The notes under the pieces were generated by a model. It was not told the origin of the DNA and ran no database searches. It worked only from the letters and a program-made list of their open reading frames with translations. Below are positions 1 to 9,092 of a DNA stretch of 64,000 nucleotides, one piece after another; within the stretch, counting starts at the first letter, position 1, and the number at the start of each line of letters is the position of its first letter. The position numbers and the translations under genes are program-made. Origin of the DNA: KK5 sp034043675 (GTDB lineage Bacteria; Pseudomonadota; Gammaproteobacteria; Burkholderiales; Burkholderiaceae_C); assembly GCF_034043675.1 (NCBI RefSeq), contig NZ_JAXCLA010000003.1, forward strand, positions 186,001-250,000, read 5' to 3'.

Positions 1-187
1 CCTCGGCTCGGGAACGGCGGCCCCGGGCAGAAGATCGGGAGCGCCCGGCTTGCAGCAGGCCGGGGTCATCGACTACAAGTGGATATCGAAGTGCCTGCCA
101 TGGGCACTTCCCCATCGATAGAAGAGGACACACCGCCGACGTTCATCGCAGGTCGCGACGGGTGCATCTCTCGCGGAGGACCGACCG

Positions 188-3055
188 ATGAACATCAAAC
201 TCCCGGCCCGCTCGGCCGTCGCGCCGCGGCGCCTCGTCAGCATGCGTGTCGTCATCGCCTCGCTGGTGATCGCCTGCATGTCGCTGATGGCTGCGCTGCT
301 GATCGGCCTGGGCTGGCTGGCGACGAGTCAGCGTCTGGTCGCGGACGCGGGCCAGCGCGCGGCGCTGCAGACGACCCTGTTGCAGGAGCACCTGAAGGGG
401 CAGCTGAAGCCGGCCCAGACGGTGCTGCGCCAGCTGGGCGCCGGCCTGCTGCCCAGCACCACCGGCGAGGCGGCCCGGGTCCAGCGGAGCGCACCGCTGC
501 TCGACGAGCTGCGTGCGGACCCGCTGCTGGCCGCCATCTACGTCGCCTACCCCAACGGCGATTTCGTGCTGGCCCGGCCGCTGCGCGTGCCGGCCGTCCG
601 TGCCCGCGTGCAGGCACCGGCCGAGGCCGATTTCCTGGTGCAGACCGTCACCACGCAGCCGGAGGGGGAGCACATCGGCAGCTACCACTTCCTGGGTAGC
701 GACGGCGGCCTGGTCACCTCGCGCGTGGACGAGAGCTACGCCTTCGACGCGCGCTCACGCCCCTGGTTCCAGGAGGCCACGCAGCATCCCGGGCAGCCGC
801 AGTCCTCGGAACCCTATCGCTTCTTCACGACGCGGCGGGTCGGCGTGACGCTGAGCCGGCTGGCCTCGCCCAGCAATGCCGTTGTGGGCATCGACCTGGC
901 CTTCGACGACCTGCAGCGCCTGATGCAGGAGCGCCGAGCCACGCCCGGAACGCGCCTGGCCCTGCTGCACGCGGACGGCCAGGTGCTGGCGGCGACGGCC
1001 AGTCTGGACAACGGCAGCCGCGAGCGGCAGCCGAGCCTGGAGGAGGCGAGCGAGCCGGAACTGCTGCGCCTGCGCGATGCCAAGGCTCCGGACGGGCAGG
1101 CGATTTCGCTGGACATCGACGGCCGGCGCTGGATCGGCCTGCGCACGCGCTTCGACATCGGCCTCGGCAGCGATCTCGAGCTCTTGCAAATGCTGCCGCT
1201 CGACGAGCTGGCCGCCGCGGCGCGGCAGCATGCGCTGCGCATCATCGGCGCGGCGGTGCTGGTCACTTTGCTGCTGTTGCCGCTCGGCTGGGTGGCCGGC
1301 GGCGCGATCGGGCGCAGCCTGCATCGCCTGCGGGAGCGCAGTGTCCGCATCGGCCGTTTCGATTTCGAAGGCGGCAAGAACGCCGCGTCCAGCCCGGTGC
1401 TGGAGCTCAGCGAGCTGTCCCAGGCCATGCAGCGCATGGGCGACACCATCGAGGCTTTCCTGAACCTGAGCGCGAGCATGGCCACCGAGCCCGAGGTGGA
1501 CCGCATGCTGCAACTGGTGCTGGAGCAGCTGACGCAGGCGACGCAGTCCGATGCGGCCGCGGTCTTCCTCTGGGATGCCAAGAGCGCCTCGATGCAGAAG
1601 CGGGCGGAGGCCGGCAACCTGTCCGGCACGCAGCGCGACCACTTCGATTTCCCGGCGGAGCGCAACCCCCGGGAAGGCCTGCGGCCGCAGGGCCCGCAGG
1701 TGCGCCATCTGGACCTGGAGCTGCGCCGGCGCGACGGCGTGCGCACCGGCCTGCTGGTACTTGAGTTCGCCGGCGACAAGGCCCATGCAGATCCCGCGTT
1801 CCTGCGCTTCGCCAAGCGCCTCTCGGGCATGCTGGCCGTGGCCATCGAGACCCGGCAGTTGATCGAATCCCAGCGCCAGCTCTTCGACGCGATCATTCAG
1901 CTGATGGCCGATGCGATCGATGCGAAGAGCCCCTACACCGGCGGCCACTGCGACCGCGTGCCGCAGCTCGCGATCGAGCTGGTCGACCTGCTGCACGGCG
2001 AGAACGAAGGGCCCTATGCCGACTTCAGCCTCAGCGACACCGAGCGCTACGCCTACCGGCTGGGCGCCTGGCTGCACGACTGCGGCAAGGTCACCAGTCC
2101 GGAGCACATCGTCGACAAGGCGACCAAGCTGGAGGTGATCCGCAACCGCATCCACGAGGTACGGCTGCGCTTCGAAATCCTGTGGCGCGACGCCGAGATC
2201 GCCGCCGCCCGCGGCCAGCTCGACGCCGCCGGCCTGGCCGCGCGCCAGCAGCAGCTGCAGGACGACTTCGCCTTCGTCGCGCAGTGCAACCTCGGCTCGG
2301 AGTTCATGGCCGACGAGGCGATCGCGCGGCTGCGCAGCATCGGCGCGCAAAGTTGGCAGCGCCACTTCGACGACCGGCTCGGCCTCTCGCCCGCCGAGCT
2401 GCGTCAGCTCGACTCGACGCGCGGCGAGCCGCCGTCGCTGCCCGCCACGGAGGCCCTGCTGGCGGACCTGCCCGAGCACTGCGTGCCCTGGGGCGACGAC
2501 CATCCGCCGGTGAGCGCCGGCGATCCGCGCAACCACTACGGCTTCGACATGAAGCTGCCGCCGTACCAGCAGAACCAGGGCGAGCTGCACAACCTGAGCA
2601 TCCGACGCGGCACCTTGACCGACGAGGATCGCTTCAAGATCAACGACCACATCGTGCAGACCTACATCATGCTCAAGGGCCTGCCCTGGCCCGCCGGGCT
2701 GGAGAAGGTGCCGGAGCTGGCCGCGACGCACCACGAGCGCCTGGACGGCAAGGGCTATCCGCGGCGCCTCTCGGCCGAGCAGCTGAGCCCGCTCGATCGC
2801 GCGCTGGCCCTGGCCGACGTGTTCGAGGCCCTGACCGCCGCCGACCGCCCCTACAAGCCGCCGAAGACGCTCAGCGAAACGCTGCGGATCATGGCCTTCA
2901 TGTGCAAGGAGGGGCACCTCGACCCCGAGCTGTTCCGCTACTTCCTGCGCAGCCGCCTGTGGGAGCGCTTCGCCGAACGCTTCATGCGGCCCGAGCAGCG
3001 CGACGCCGTCGACCTGGACGGGCTCGAGAGAATCATCGAGCCGCTCGTCGCCTGA
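188..3055 (+). CDS. Membrane-bound HD-GYP phosphodiesterase-like sensor protein
   Basis: A 955-residue sensor protein expected to hydrolyse cyclic di-GMP at the inner membrane. Domains seen in order: cytoplasmic N-terminus, membrane segment (about 20-46), a periplasmic dCache-like sensor (about 47-345), second membrane segment (about 350-372), HAMP-like linker, a GAF-like region (about 425-560), then a split HD-GYP domain. The HD motif HDCGK lies at 630-634 and the GYP motif HHERLDGKGYP at 848-858, so all signature residues are present. The distance between them, over 200 residues, is far longer than the roughly 60 usual in HD-GYP domains, which implies an insertion of about 150 residues. ATG follows GCGGAGGACC. 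Its 3' end overlaps the convergent PEP-CTERM gene by 23 bp. Family assignment is strong; activity and signal are inferred. The 187 bases before it hold no gene I can support. Confidence 0.93.
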   Translation: MNIKLPARSAVAPRRLVSMRVVIASLVIACMSLMAALLIGLGWLATSQRLVADAGQRAALQTTLLQEHLKGQLKPAQTVLRQLGAGLLPSTTGEAARVQRSAPLLDELRADPLLAAIYVAYPNGDFVLARPLRVPAVRARVQAPAEADFLVQTVTTQPEGEHIGSYHFLGSDGGLVTSRVDESYAFDARSRPWFQEATQHPGQPQSSEPYRFFTTRRVGVTLSRLASPSNAVVGIDLAFDDLQRLMQERRATPGTRLALLHADGQVLAATASLDNGSRERQPSLEEASEPELLRLRDAKAPDGQAISLDIDGRRWIGLRTRFDIGLGSDLELLQMLPLDELAAAARQHALRIIGAAVLVTLLLLPLGWVAGGAIGRSLHRLRERSVRIGRFDFEGGKNAASSPVLELSELSQAMQRMGDTIEAFLNLSASMATEPEVDRMLQLVLEQLTQATQSDAAAVFLWDAKSASMQKRAEAGNLSGTQRDHFDFPAERNPREGLRPQGPQVRHLDLELRRRDGVRTGLLVLEFAGDKAHADPAFLRFAKRLSGMLAVAIETRQLIESQRQLFDAIIQLMADAIDAKSPYTGGHCDRVPQLAIELVDLLHGENEGPYADFSLSDTERYAYRLGAWLHDCGKVTSPEHIVDKATKLEVIRNRIHEVRLRFEILWRDAEIAAARGQLDAAGLAARQQQLQDDFAFVAQCNLGSEFMADEAIARLRSIGAQSWQRHFDDRLGLSPAELRQLDSTRGEPPSLPATEALLADLPEHCVPWGDDHPPVSAGDPRNHYGFDMKLPPYQQNQGELHNLSIRRGTLTDEDRFKINDHIVQTYIMLKGLPWPAGLEKVPELAATHHERLDGKGYPRRLSAEQLSPLDRALALADVFEALTAADRPYKPPKTLSETLRIMAFMCKEGHLDPELFRYFLRSRLWERFAERFMRPEQRDAVDLDGLERIIEPLVA

Positions 3056-3734
3056 CCCGACCCGCGACGGCCAGGCCACCCAACAGCAGCAGCGCGCCGC
3101 TCGCCGGCTCGGGCACGGGTGCGGCAGACGTCATCGCGAAGGCGACGTTGTCCAGGCTGATCCGCGGCGAGCCGCTCGCGCCCGAGGGCCAGTCCGGGTA
3201 GACGTTGATCGTGACGATCGCAGCGTCCGAGGTGATGCCGATGAAGCTGCCGGCCGTCATGCTGCCCGGATCGATCGTGTAGAGCACATCGCGACCCTTG
3301 GCGTCCAGCACCTCCAGCGTGACCGGGTAGTTCATGAAGCTGTCCGCGCCGTCGACGCCGAACAGATTGATCGAGAAGGCCGTGGGGCTGCCGGTGATGT
3401 GGTCGAGGATCAGCACGTCGCCGGCCGACGGCACGCCCATGAAGCCGTTGCCCCCGCTGCCGGCGATCCACACCGGATCCGGCGCGCCGCGCGTCAGGCT
3501 GTAGGCGTAGAAGCTGTAGCCATAGCCGTAGTCGGGCGTGCTGCGGTCCAGCGGCGTGTCGGCCAGCTGGCCGGCGGAGTCCGCGAGATCGTCCAGCGAG
3601 TCGGTGGACGACTGGCCGACGGCGTGGTTCCATGCCGACGACGAGGTGTAGAAGGTGGTGGCGGCCTGCGAGGCCGAGGCGCCGAGCAGCGAGGCTGCGG
3701 CGACGAGCGAGAGGGTGGCGAAGGTGTTTTTCAT
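3033..3734 (-). CDS. PEP-CTERM sorting domain protein, unknown role
   Basis: A 233-residue exported protein. It has an N-terminal signal peptide (residues 1-24, ending ASQA), a beta-rich middle without a domain I recognise, and a C-terminal PEP-CTERM tripartite signal: VPEPAS near 208, a hydrophobic stretch, and the basic tail RVRRRAAR. In this family exosortase processes the tail and the protein reaches the outer surface or the exopolysaccharide matrix. No exosortase gene is in the window. It lies 40 bp downstream of the HAF-repeat PEP-CTERM gene on the same strand and may be the last gene of that operon. Its stop lies inside the 3' end of the convergent HD-GYP gene. No strong ribosome binding site is visible. 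The signal is certain; the molecular role is unknown. Confidence 0.9.
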   Translation of the reverse strand: MKNTFATLSLVAAASLLGASASQAATTFYTSSSAWNHAVGQSSTDSLDDLADSAGQLADTPLDRSTPDYGYGYSFYAYSLTRGAPDPVWIAGSGGNGFMGVPSAGDVLILDHITGSPTAFSINLFGVDGADSFMNYPVTLEVLDAKGRDVLYTIDPGSMTAGSFIGITSDAAIVTINVYPDWPSGASGSPRISLDNVAFAMTSAAPVPEPASGALLLLGGLAVAGRVRRRAAR

Positions 3735-3774
3735 CAGGGACGCTTTTGATCGGATGCGGATTCAGCGCGGGAAC

Positions 3775-4926
3775 TCAGCGTGCAGAGGCACGCCGACGGG
3801 AGACGAAACCGACGAGGCCCAGCCCGCCGAGCAGCAGCGCATAGCTCGCCGGCTCGGGGACGGCGGTAACGGAGACCGTGAAGGCATGGCCGGTGTTCGT
3901 GATGCCCGACAGCGTGCTGCCGTCGGAGGACATGGCCAGCGGCAGGGCCAGCGTCGTGCCGGCGGGCAGCACGACACCGCGGCTGGCGGCGTAGTCGGTA
4001 AGGCTCATCAGGCCGACGCCTTCCACCCAGATCGTGCCGTAGCCCTGGGTGGGCGGGCCGGAGGCCGTGCGGTCGATGCCGAGGATCACCGAGCCGTCGG
4101 CGGACACGTCGACAGCGCCATTGAGGTCAAAGCTGAAGGTGCCGCCGTTCTTGAAGTCGCCGAGGTATTCGGTGACGCCGGTCGTCGTGTTGTAGCGCCA
4201 GGATTGCGCGCCGCGCGTCAGGCCGCGACCGACGATCCACTCGCCGTCGGCGGAGATGGCGCTGGCCTCGCCCAGCACGGTGCCGGCGCCATCGGCCAGC
4301 ACCGTCTCCGTGCCGTCGCGCCAGAAGGCGCCCTGGCGCGCGCCGGCGGCCGAGTCCTGCCAGCCGACGACGATGCCGCCGTCGAAGCTCGTGTCGTTGG
4401 CGCGCGAGCCGGCACCGGCGACGCTGGATCCCAGGTCCACCATGCCGCCGGACGCGGTCCACTTCATCGCATGGCCGAGACCGCCGCTGACCCAGGCGAG
4501 GCCGACGACGGTCCGCCCATCGCCGGAGACGCCCCACGCACTGCTGGCCGAGCCGCCCAGGCCGGTGCCCAGGCTGCCCAGCGTCGTCCACTGGCCGCTG
4601 GCGACGTTGTAGAGCGCGGCCTCGGTATTGCCCGTTGCCGCGTTGAGGGCGCTGCCGCTGATCCATGCGCCGTTGGCCGACACGTCCGCATCGCCGCCCA
4701 GCCAGTAGCCGCCGATGGTCTGCAGGCCGCGGGTGGCCGTCCAGGTGTAGTAGAGGTGGGTGGTGTTGCTGTAGCCAGCGATCAGGCCGCCGCTGGCCGA
4801 CAGGCCGCTCAGCGTGGGCTGCGACGGGCCCAGGTCGGTGAAGCCCTGGGCCTGGGAGGCCTGCGCGCCGAGCAGGCCGCAAGCCAGCAGCGCCGCACAC
4901 AACATCTTGTAGCGCCGGGCCTTCAT
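3775..4926 (-). CDS. HAF-repeat PEP-CTERM protein (383 aa)
   Basis: An exported PEP-CTERM protein made largely of HAF-type repeats. After a signal peptide (MKARRYKM through ASQAQ), at least seven short units of the form (V/I)SxDGxxVxG are visible, for example VSGDGRTVVG, ISADGEWIVG and VSADGSVILG. The C-terminus is VPEPASYALLLGG followed by SRRRASAR. The reading frame is open further upstream, but the ATG at 4926 has an AAGGAGG site immediately before it and a signal peptide right after it, so I chose that start. The start overlaps the stop of the upstream HAF gene as ATGA, indicating translational coupling. HAF repeats are known from exported bacterial proteins without an established biochemical function; a matrix or surface role is inferred. 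Confidence 0.9.
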   Translation of the reverse strand: MKARRYKMLCAALLACGLLGAQASQAQGFTDLGPSQPTLSGLSASGGLIAGYSNTTHLYYTWTATRGLQTIGGYWLGGDADVSANGAWISGSALNAATGNTEAALYNVASGQWTTLGSLGTGLGGSASSAWGVSGDGRTVVGLAWVSGGLGHAMKWTASGGMVDLGSSVAGAGSRANDTSFDGGIVVGWQDSAAGARQGAFWRDGTETVLADGAGTVLGEASAISADGEWIVGRGLTRGAQSWRYNTTTGVTEYLGDFKNGGTFSFDLNGAVDVSADGSVILGIDRTASGPPTQGYGTIWVEGVGLMSLTDYAASRGVVLPAGTTLALPLAMSSDGSTLSGITNTGHAFTVSVTAVPEPASYALLLGGLGLVGFVSRRRASAR

Positions 4927-6287
4927 GCCGCCTCCTTGCGCGCGGCCGCGGCGCGGCGGCGCCAGGCCAGCAGCGGCAGCGCCGCGCCGAACATCAGCAG
5001 CGTGCCGGGCTCCGGCACGGCGGTCAGCGGGTGCACGACGAAGGCCAGGGTCTGGTTGATCGAGCTGTCGTAGATCGTGCCCGAGATCGAGCTGCCGTCG
5101 GCGGCCATCGAGTAGAGCTGCGAGACGTGCTGCGTGGCGGTGAGGCCCACACCGAGTTCGGTCAGGTAGGAATCGAAGGTCTGCGTCGTGCCGTCGCCGT
5201 GGGCGTTGTAGATCCAGGTGTCGAAGGTCGAGAAGTCGGCGTTGGCGCCGGTGAAGACGAGGTTGAAAGTGCCGATCGCTACGCCGGCGTCCGACACGCC
5301 GGTCACCGTGGACTTGGCGTTGCGCACGATGTCGGGGTTGGAGAAGCTGTTGGTGGTGTCGATCAGATGGTCGAAGGGGATCAGCAGCGCGCTGTTCGTC
5401 TGCGTGTTCCAGAGCGTGGCCTGGCTGAAGGTGACCGTGTAGGGCGCGAAGATGCCGCCGGGGCCGTAGTTGATCGCCAGCGCATTGACAGAACCGCCCG
5501 CGGCCCAGACGCCGTTGTCGCTGACGGTGCTGACCTGGATCGGCGTCTGCACGCCGGTCACCGGATGGGCGATCGTCGGCGCAGTGGACTCCACGTAGCC
5601 GCTGCCGTTCCAGGTCCAGACGCTGCCGACGGCCGAGTTCGACTTGTAGCCGACGACGACCGAGCCGTCGCCGCTGCTCGCCAGCGCACGCCCGTTCTGG
5701 CCGGCGCCACTGGCGTTGAGGTCGTAGACCTGGCCGTTGCGGAACACGGTGGGATGCAGCACGGCGCTGGAGCCGGGCGTGCTCTTGAAGTAGGACCAGC
5801 CGACCACCGTCTTGCCGTTGCTGGAGATGCCCAGCGCCGTGCTCTGCACGTCGTCGTGCGTGCCGTCGAGGGCATAGCCCGCCTGGTAGCCGAGGCTGCC
5901 CAGCGGCGTCCAGTTGCCGGTGCTGGTGTTGTAGATCGAGGCTTGGCGCAGCCCGCAAGCGTTGGAGGTGACGCCATCGACGCTGCAGCTGCCGATGCCG
6001 GCGACCGAGTTGCCGCTGACGAGCCGGCCATTGGCCGAGATGCCGCTGGCCTGCCCCGTGCCGCCCGCGATAACCGTGAACCGGCCGGTGGCCGTGTTCA
6101 GCATGACGTCGTTCGTGTCGTTGTTGCTGACCCCGTAGGCGCCACCGCTGCTGAGCCCCTGCATGGCCATGTTCAGGCTGGCCGGCGGGTTGTAGCTGTA
6201 GAGGTCGAGCTGGGTCGTGGCCTGGGCGCCGCCCGCAGCGGCCGCCAGCGCGGCGAGCAAGGTTCGGGTGAAAAGCTGAGGGGTCAT
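4923..6287 (-). CDS. HAF-repeat PEP-CTERM protein (454 aa)
   Basis: First gene of the PEP-CTERM run. Signal peptide MTPQLFTRTLLAALAAAAGG ends near residue 24. The body carries HAF-like units, including ISANGRLVSG, ISSNGKTVVG, SSGDGSVVVG and MAADGSSISG. The C-terminus has VPEPGTLLMFG, a hydrophobic helix and WRRRAAAARKEAA, a standard PEP-CTERM sorting signal. The frame extends upstream to 6425, but the added 46 residues precede the signal peptide and have no ribosome binding site, while ATG 6287 follows CAAGGACATCCCC. It is divergent from the AraC-type regulator at 6509 across 221 bp, making that regulator a candidate controller. It and the following HAF gene share little except the repeat pattern and tail. 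Confidence 0.9.
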   Translation of the reverse strand: MTPQLFTRTLLAALAAAAGGAQATTQLDLYSYNPPASLNMAMQGLSSGGAYGVSNNDTNDVMLNTATGRFTVIAGGTGQASGISANGRLVSGNSVAGIGSCSVDGVTSNACGLRQASIYNTSTGNWTPLGSLGYQAGYALDGTHDDVQSTALGISSNGKTVVGWSYFKSTPGSSAVLHPTVFRNGQVYDLNASGAGQNGRALASSGDGSVVVGYKSNSAVGSVWTWNGSGYVESTAPTIAHPVTGVQTPIQVSTVSDNGVWAAGGSVNALAINYGPGGIFAPYTVTFSQATLWNTQTNSALLIPFDHLIDTTNSFSNPDIVRNAKSTVTGVSDAGVAIGTFNLVFTGANADFSTFDTWIYNAHGDGTTQTFDSYLTELGVGLTATQHVSQLYSMAADGSSISGTIYDSSINQTLAFVVHPLTAVPEPGTLLMFGAALPLLAWRRRAAAARKEAA

Positions 6288-6508
6288 GGGGATGTCCTTG
6301 TCCAGTTCAGTTGCGGAATGAAGGCGTCGTCGGAGCGCATTGGAGCGAGACGGACTTGTGACGCGGCTAGGGTCACTCCGGAGGGTTTTGCAATCTGGAC
6401 TCCCGGGAGCCGGAATGAGCCGCAAGGGCTCGAAATGGGTTGCATCGCCGCAACGCCATACACCCGCTTACGGGGAGCCTCGGCACCGCCCATTTCCGGC
6501 GTTAGCAG

Positions 6509-7588
6509 ATGCCTAGAATCGAACGGAAATCTCTGTCGCCAGCTCCTACCGTGCAAGCCCCCGAGACCTCCCCGTTCCTGTTGCCCCTGCCCACACACAC
6601 GCTGGTGGGCCGCGACCCGATCGAGTCGCTGTTCGAGAAACTCAACCGCGCCCAGCCCAGTGCGCAGCGCCAGCTGACCGGCTGGGGCTCAGCGGGCCAG
6701 CAGCAATCGATCCGCATGGCCTCGATCCCGATGACGGCGCTGCCCGACGTCGCAGCCAGCCAGTTCGGCGACGCGCAGGGCGACTTCATCGCCGAGGGCC
6801 AGAGCACCTTCGGCCTGGACGTGCAGAGCACGATGCCGGACCGCATCCCGCCGCTGTACTCGATCACGCTGGTGGTCTCCGGCACGATGAGCCTGAACGA
6901 CCGCCAGTACGTGGCCGGCCCCGGCGAGGGCCTGCTGCTGGACACAGCCAGCATCGACCTGAGCATTGCGCCGGGCACGCATTTCGTCGAGGTCAACGTC
7001 TCGCGCGCGCACCTGCAGCGCATGGGTGCCGAGCTCGCGCCCGGCAGCTACGGGGGCGGGCCGCGGCTCAATCCGCTGCTGCCGGCGCCGCTGGTTCGCA
7101 AGCTGAACTTCATGTCCATGGGCATGACCGAGGCCCTGCTGCCCGACAACCACGGCATCGGCCAGCCGCTGCTGTTCCAGCGCTGGGCGGAGCTGATCGC
7201 CCTGAGCCTGCTGGACACCGAGCGCCTGCCGGCCGCAGACCCGGCCGCAGCGCGCGCTGAAGGCACGCCGGCGGCGCTGCGCCGCGCGCTGGAATTCATC
7301 CGCGCGCATGCACAGACCGACATCGGCCTGGTCGAGATCGCCGAGGCCGCCTGCGTGAGCGTCAGCACGCTCAAGCGCCTGTTCGCCGGCCGCCTCGCGC
7401 AGTCGCCCGGCGCCTACCTGCGACAGGTGCGGCTGGACCACGCGCGCGAAGAACTGCGCGCCGGCATGAACCGCTCGGTGCGCGAGACCGCGCTGCGCTG
7501 GGGCTTCCAGAACGCCAGCAAGTTCAGCCAAGCCTACGCGCAGCGCTTCGGCGAGCGACCGAGCGATACGCGCCTGCGGCGGCGCTAG
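6509..7588 (+). CDS. AraC family transcriptional regulator
   Basis: A 359-residue regulator. The C-terminal 100 residues form a double helix-turn-helix of the AraC/XylS type: first helix pair around IGLVEIAEAACVSVSTLKRLF, second around SVRETALRWGFQNASKFSQAYAQRFGERP. Residues about 70-190 look like the cupin-like AraC-binding domain found in the AraC_binding_2 group, so an effector is likely, but which one cannot be read. It is transcribed away from the HAF/PEP-CTERM genes, sharing a 221-bp intergenic region in which I recognise no clear operator. There is no good Shine-Dalgarno before the ATG, so a downstream start is possible. Confidence 0.9.
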   Translation: MPRIERKSLSPAPTVQAPETSPFLLPLPTHTLVGRDPIESLFEKLNRAQPSAQRQLTGWGSAGQQQSIRMASIPMTALPDVAASQFGDAQGDFIAEGQSTFGLDVQSTMPDRIPPLYSITLVVSGTMSLNDRQYVAGPGEGLLLDTASIDLSIAPGTHFVEVNVSRAHLQRMGAELAPGSYGGGPRLNPLLPAPLVRKLNFMSMGMTEALLPDNHGIGQPLLFQRWAELIALSLLDTERLPAADPAAARAEGTPAALRRALEFIRAHAQTDIGLVEIAEAACVSVSTLKRLFAGRLAQSPGAYLRQVRLDHAREELRAGMNRSVRETALRWGFQNASKFSQAYAQRFGERPSDTRLRRR

Positions 7589-7608
7589 GCTACTGCAGAG
7601 GAATGCTC

Positions 7609-7628
7609 CGGCGGCTGAACGACCGCCG
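7609..7628 (+). terminator. Possible stem-loop after the AraC gene
   Basis: A perfect 6-bp GC stem (CGGCGG / CCGCCG) with an 8-nt loop lies 20 bp after the AraC stop and before the DUF6624 gene. No T-run follows, so it would be an atypical terminator or only a chance hairpin in GC-rich DNA. Confidence 0.3.
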
Positions 7629-7666
7629 CGGGTAGGCTTGCAGCATCACCTTTTGAAAGATGCCAC

Positions 7667-8503
7667 GTGAAAGCAATCCGCCTCTGCCTTGTCGCCTGGT
7701 CGTGCAGCGTCCTTGGTCTCGCTCACGCTGATCCAAGCCTGCTGACCCTGCCTTGCTACGGCGCCGACGGCGCGCCGCTGGCGCACACGGAGACGTTCGC
7801 CATTCGTGCCGCGGATCTGGAGGCCGGGCGGCCACCGATAAAGGCCGATGCACACGACGGGAAATGCGCGATCGCACTTGAACCAGGGGCATATTGGGTC
7901 AAGGCGCAGAGTCCGGAGTGGCGCTCCGTGCCTGTGCTCGTTCGATGGCCGGCGCGGTCGATCGATCGCGTGCTCACCATGATCCCGATGAACGGGCGCG
8001 ATTCGGCGCGGCAGCAGGCCTTGAGCGCGATGGTGCGGCGCGACCAGGAAGTGCGCAACGCGCTGAGCGACGCGCAGCGCGCAGGTGACGTCGATCGGGT
8101 GGCTCAGCTCGAACAGGACATGCGAGCGGTCGATTCGGAGAACGAGTCGCAGCTGCGGCAGTGGCTAGCGGAGAGTGGCTTTCCGCGCGCAGCAGACGTG
8201 GGTTTCTCGGGCGTGAGCGATGCCTGGCTGCTGATCCAGCACTCGCAGATGATTGCCGATCAACTGCCGGCGATGAGAGCGGCGGCGGAGGCCGGCGAAC
8301 TGGCGCGCAGCAATCTGGCGCTGAGCGAAGATCGTGCACGGATGTATGCCGGCCAACCCCAGCGCTACGGGAGCCAGCTGAAGTCCGGAACCGATGGCAA
8401 GCTGGCCCTGTATCCCTTGGAATCGGCCGAACAGGTCGACGCGTGGCGCGAGGCCATGGACCTGGAGCCGCTTGCCGACTACCTCAAACACTTCGAGCAC
8501 TGA
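7667..8503 (+). CDS. DUF6624-type exported protein
   Basis: A 278-residue protein beginning with GTG. The N-terminus MKAIRLCLVAWSCSVLGLAHA looks like a Sec signal peptide with cleavage after residue 21. The C-terminal half carries a pattern I associate with DUF6624: AWLLIQHSQMIADQLPAM, then LALSEDRARMYAGQPQRYGSQ. This family has no established biochemical function. The N-terminal 120 residues may be a small beta domain with two cysteines (in LTLPCYGADG and HDGKCAIAL). The Nudix gene starts one base after this stop codon, so the two are probably co-translated, and ChrA follows. The operon link to chromate transport is positional only. Confidence 0.8.
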   Translation: MKAIRLCLVAWSCSVLGLAHADPSLLTLPCYGADGAPLAHTETFAIRAADLEAGRPPIKADAHDGKCAIALEPGAYWVKAQSPEWRSVPVLVRWPARSIDRVLTMIPMNGRDSARQQALSAMVRRDQEVRNALSDAQRAGDVDRVAQLEQDMRAVDSENESQLRQWLAESGFPRAADVGFSGVSDAWLLIQHSQMIADQLPAMRAAAEAGELARSNLALSEDRARMYAGQPQRYGSQLKSGTDGKLALYPLESAEQVDAWREAMDLEPLADYLKHFEH

Positions 8504-8504
8504 G

Positions 8505-9092
8505 ATGCCGATGACCCTAGCCCAAGACCCGCTGACCGACGCCCGCGCCCAACTGGCCGCGTACCTGAAGCTCTTCCCCGGTGAACGGGACGACCTGCTT
8601 CAACTTCAGGCCCAGTTTGAAGCCAACGATGTCGACCTGCTGCTGCGCTCGAACATGCGCGGCCACATCACGACATCCGGCATCGTTTTCGACGATGTCG
8701 CGGGGAAGGTCCTGATGATCCATCACCGGGGTCTGGATCGCTGGCTGCAGCCGGGCGGTCACCATGAAGGCAGCGACCCGCTCGATCGTTCGGCGGCGCG
8801 CGAAGTCATCGAGGAGACGGGCATCACCGATCTTCTTCGGCATACGTGGCCCTCGGCCGCCGATGCGCCGTTCGACATCGAAACGCACTTCATCCCTGCC
8901 AACCCCGGCAAGGCCGAAGGCGAGCACTGGCATCACGATTTCATCTACCTCTTCGCGGCGGATTCCAGCGCTTCTCTCAGCCCGCAATGGGCGGAGGTCG
9001 CGGGCGTCCAATGGATGACCCTGCAGGCCTTCGAATCGCTGCCGATCGGCCGGTTCGGGCGCATCGCAGGCAAGCTGAAGGCGCTGGTGTGA
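8505..9092 (+). CDS. Nudix hydrolase
   Basis: A 195-residue Nudix-fold pyrophosphohydrolase. The Nudix box is at GGHHEGSDPLDRSAAREVIE followed by ETGI. The core REVIEETG is intact, but the position usually held by the first Glu after G-x5 is Asp. An N-terminal extension of about 45 residues precedes the fold. The substrate is unknown; the family acts on nucleoside diphosphates linked to a second group. The frame stays open upstream, but ATG 8505 (or 8511) sits directly after the DUF6624 stop and gives the normal family length. The stop overlaps the GTG start of chrA (GTGA), so the three genes are likely translated as one unit. Confidence 0.9.
   Translation: MPMTLAQDPLTDARAQLAAYLKLFPGERDDLLQLQAQFEANDVDLLLRSNMRGHITTSGIVFDDVAGKVLMIHHRGLDRWLQPGGHHEGSDPLDRSAAREVIEETGITDLLRHTWPSAADAPFDIETHFIPANPGKAEGEHWHHDFIYLFAADSSASLSPQWAEVAGVQWMTLQAFESLPIGRFGRIAGKLKALV

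Noticed and set aside
1..75. On the minus strand positions 1-18 read AVPEPR, like a PEP-CTERM signal of a gene to the left.
   Set aside because: The frame opens only at ATG 69 and is closed by TAG at 73-75, leaving 23 residues without a ribosome binding site or signal peptide; too little to call a gene.
755..3079. Long minus-strand open frame (774 codons) opposite the HD-GYP gene.
   Set aside because: Low-complexity, Arg/Ala/Gln-rich shadow frame of GC-rich coding DNA; the plus-strand frame has clear domains.
3775..5958. A 727-codon minus-strand frame that would fuse an N-terminal part to the HAF protein.
   Set aside because: The first 343 codons are an out-of-frame reading of the upstream HAF gene; the signal peptide and AAGGAGG start lie at 4926.
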